Shown here one piece after another: positions 4,771-5,434 of a stretch of DNA of 5,434 nucleotides (the stretch's first letter is position 1; each line of letters starts with the position of its first letter). A model generated the notes under the pieces. The model was not told the DNA's origin and made no database searches. It saw only the letters and a list, made by a program, of their open reading frames with translations. Source of the DNA: Candidatus Omnitrophota bacterium (lineage in GTDB: Bacteria; Omnitrophota; Gorgyraeia; Pluralincolimonadales; Pluralincolimonadaceae); assembly GCA_020061685.1 (NCBI GenBank), contig JAGUXU010000141.1:1-5434 (forward strand), in the 5' to 3' direction. Both the position numbers and the translations under genes were made by a program.

Positions 4771-5434
4771 ATGGCAACAAAATCAAAGGGCAGCAAAAAA
4801 TACGTTTATTCTTTCGGTGGCGGCAAGGCTGACGGCAACGAAAGCATGAAGAACCTGCTGGGCGGCAAAGGAGCCAACCTGGCGGAGATGGCAGGACATA
4901 AGGATTTAAGGCTTCCGGTCCCGCCCGGGTTTACGATCACCACCGAGGTCTGTATATATTATTATCAGAATAAGAGGACATATCCCTCTGTGCTAAAATG
5001 CGAAGTGGAAAAGGCGCTGGCGCAAGTCGAGAAGCTCATGGGAAGGAAGTTCGGCGACCTAGCTAACCCGCTTCTGGTATCGGTCCGTTCAGGCGCGAGG
5101 AAATCAATGCCCGGCATGATGGAAACGGTATTAAACGTCGGACTAACCGAGAAGACGATACCCGGCCTTGTCAGGCAAAGCGGCGGCAACACACGTTTTG
5201 TTTATGACGCCTACCGCAGGTTGATAACTATGTATTCGGATGTCGTCATGGAGAAGGCGGCGGGCATCGAGCCGGCGGACGATATGGGTATTCGCAAGCA
5301 GCTCGAAAGGATAATGGACAGGTTAAAGAAGGAAAAAGGATATTCCGGCGATACGGATATGACCGCCGATGACCTTAAAACCCTTTGCAACCAGTACAAG
5401 GCGAAGATAAAGGAAGTATTAAAGAAAGAATTCC
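4771..5434 (+). CDS. ppdK: Pyruvate,phosphate dikinase, N-terminal part (runs off the window)
   Basis: PpdK interconverts pyruvate + ATP + phosphate and PEP + AMP + pyrophosphate, working in glycolysis or gluconeogenesis in the cytoplasm. The first 221 residues are present, from the ATP-grasp nucleotide-binding domain; the family is about 880 residues, so the swivelling His domain and PEP-binding barrel lie beyond the edge. Diagnostic blocks are KKYVYSFGGGKADGNESMKNLLGGKGANLAEM (9-40, with the nucleotide-binding Lys at 33), LPVPPGFTITTE (48-59) and VSVRSGARKSMPGMMETVLNVGL (103-125, with the conserved Arg at 106). These distinguish it from PEP synthase, which has a different N-terminus. The start is supported by the AAGGGAGGG site and by the family N-terminus. 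The frame is open to the last base. Its position after glycyl-tRNA synthetase recalls the gly-ppdK order seen in other bacteria. Confidence 0.95.
   Translation, partial: MATKSKGSKKYVYSFGGGKADGNESMKNLLGGKGANLAEMAGHKDLRLPVPPGFTITTEVCIYYYQNKRTYPSVLKCEVEKALAQVEKLMGRKFGDLANPLLVSVRSGARKSMPGMMETVLNVGLTEKTIPGLVRQSGGNTRFVYDAYRRLITMYSDVVMEKAAGIEPADDMGIRKQLERIMDRLKKEKGYSGDTDMTADDLKTLCNQYKAKIKEVLKKEF

Noticed and set aside
4542..4796. Minus-strand frame across the glyS/ppdK junction
   Set aside because: It runs opposite the conserved GlyRS anticodon-binding domain and the ppdK start; low-complexity Arg/Pro/Cys translation typical of a shadow frame.
1..5434. Defence island, prophage, CRISPR, toxin-antitoxin or other new multi-gene system
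   Set aside because: All genes fit known housekeeping families in a conserved order; no repeats in array form, integrase, transposase or unknown gene pair is present.

Overview
This window is a compact, one-directional run of bacterial housekeeping genes. All seven coding regions lie on the + strand and there is almost no intergenic DNA. The layout is: the 3' end of a PgpH/YqfF-type cyclic-di-AMP phosphodiesterase (2-883), ybeY (873-1316), a fused DgkA-type kinase/PAP2 phosphatase (1313-2020), a DUF502 membrane protein (2024-2671), recO (2689-3354), a single-chain glycyl-tRNA synthetase (3398-4738) and the 5' end of pyruvate,phosphate dikinase (4771-5434). Both end genes are cut by the window edges.

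The order matches the well-known cluster of Firmicutes and many other bacteria (pgpH/yqfF - ybeY - dgkA - cdd - era - recO - glyQS). Here cdd and era are absent and a DUF502 gene sits in their place. The first four genes are joined by an 11-base overlap, a 4-base ATGA overlap and a 3-base gap, so they are probably co-transcribed and translationally coupled. recO follows after 17 bases. A 43-base AT-rich gap before glyS is the only place where I see even a weak promoter candidate. glyS and ppdK are 32 bases apart.

Together the genes cover second-messenger turnover (PgpH), rRNA maturation (YbeY), lipid-carrier or lipid phosphorylation and dephosphorylation (DgkA-PAP2), recombinational repair (RecO), tRNA charging (GlyRS) and pyruvate/PEP interconversion (PpdK). 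No defence system, mobile gene, CRISPR array or tRNA/rRNA is visible.

The organism is a bacterium of moderate GC content with heavy use of the ATA isoleucine codon (for example 12 of 14 Ile codons in ybeY). The mix of a Firmicutes-like gene order, a c-di-AMP phosphodiesterase, homodimeric GlyRS, PpdK and a GGCGGA/TCCGCC palindrome suggests an uncultured lineage such as Omnitrophota. That is a low-confidence guess from style, not from a database match.

The most interesting details are: a GC-rich palindromic element inserted in frame in glyS, adding ten residues next to the glycine-binding region; an Asp in place of the third zinc-ligand His of YbeY; a one-polypeptide kinase/phosphatase fusion with changes at two family positions; the missing era slot; and a RecO without its usual cysteine cluster. 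I do not see a new multi-gene system.
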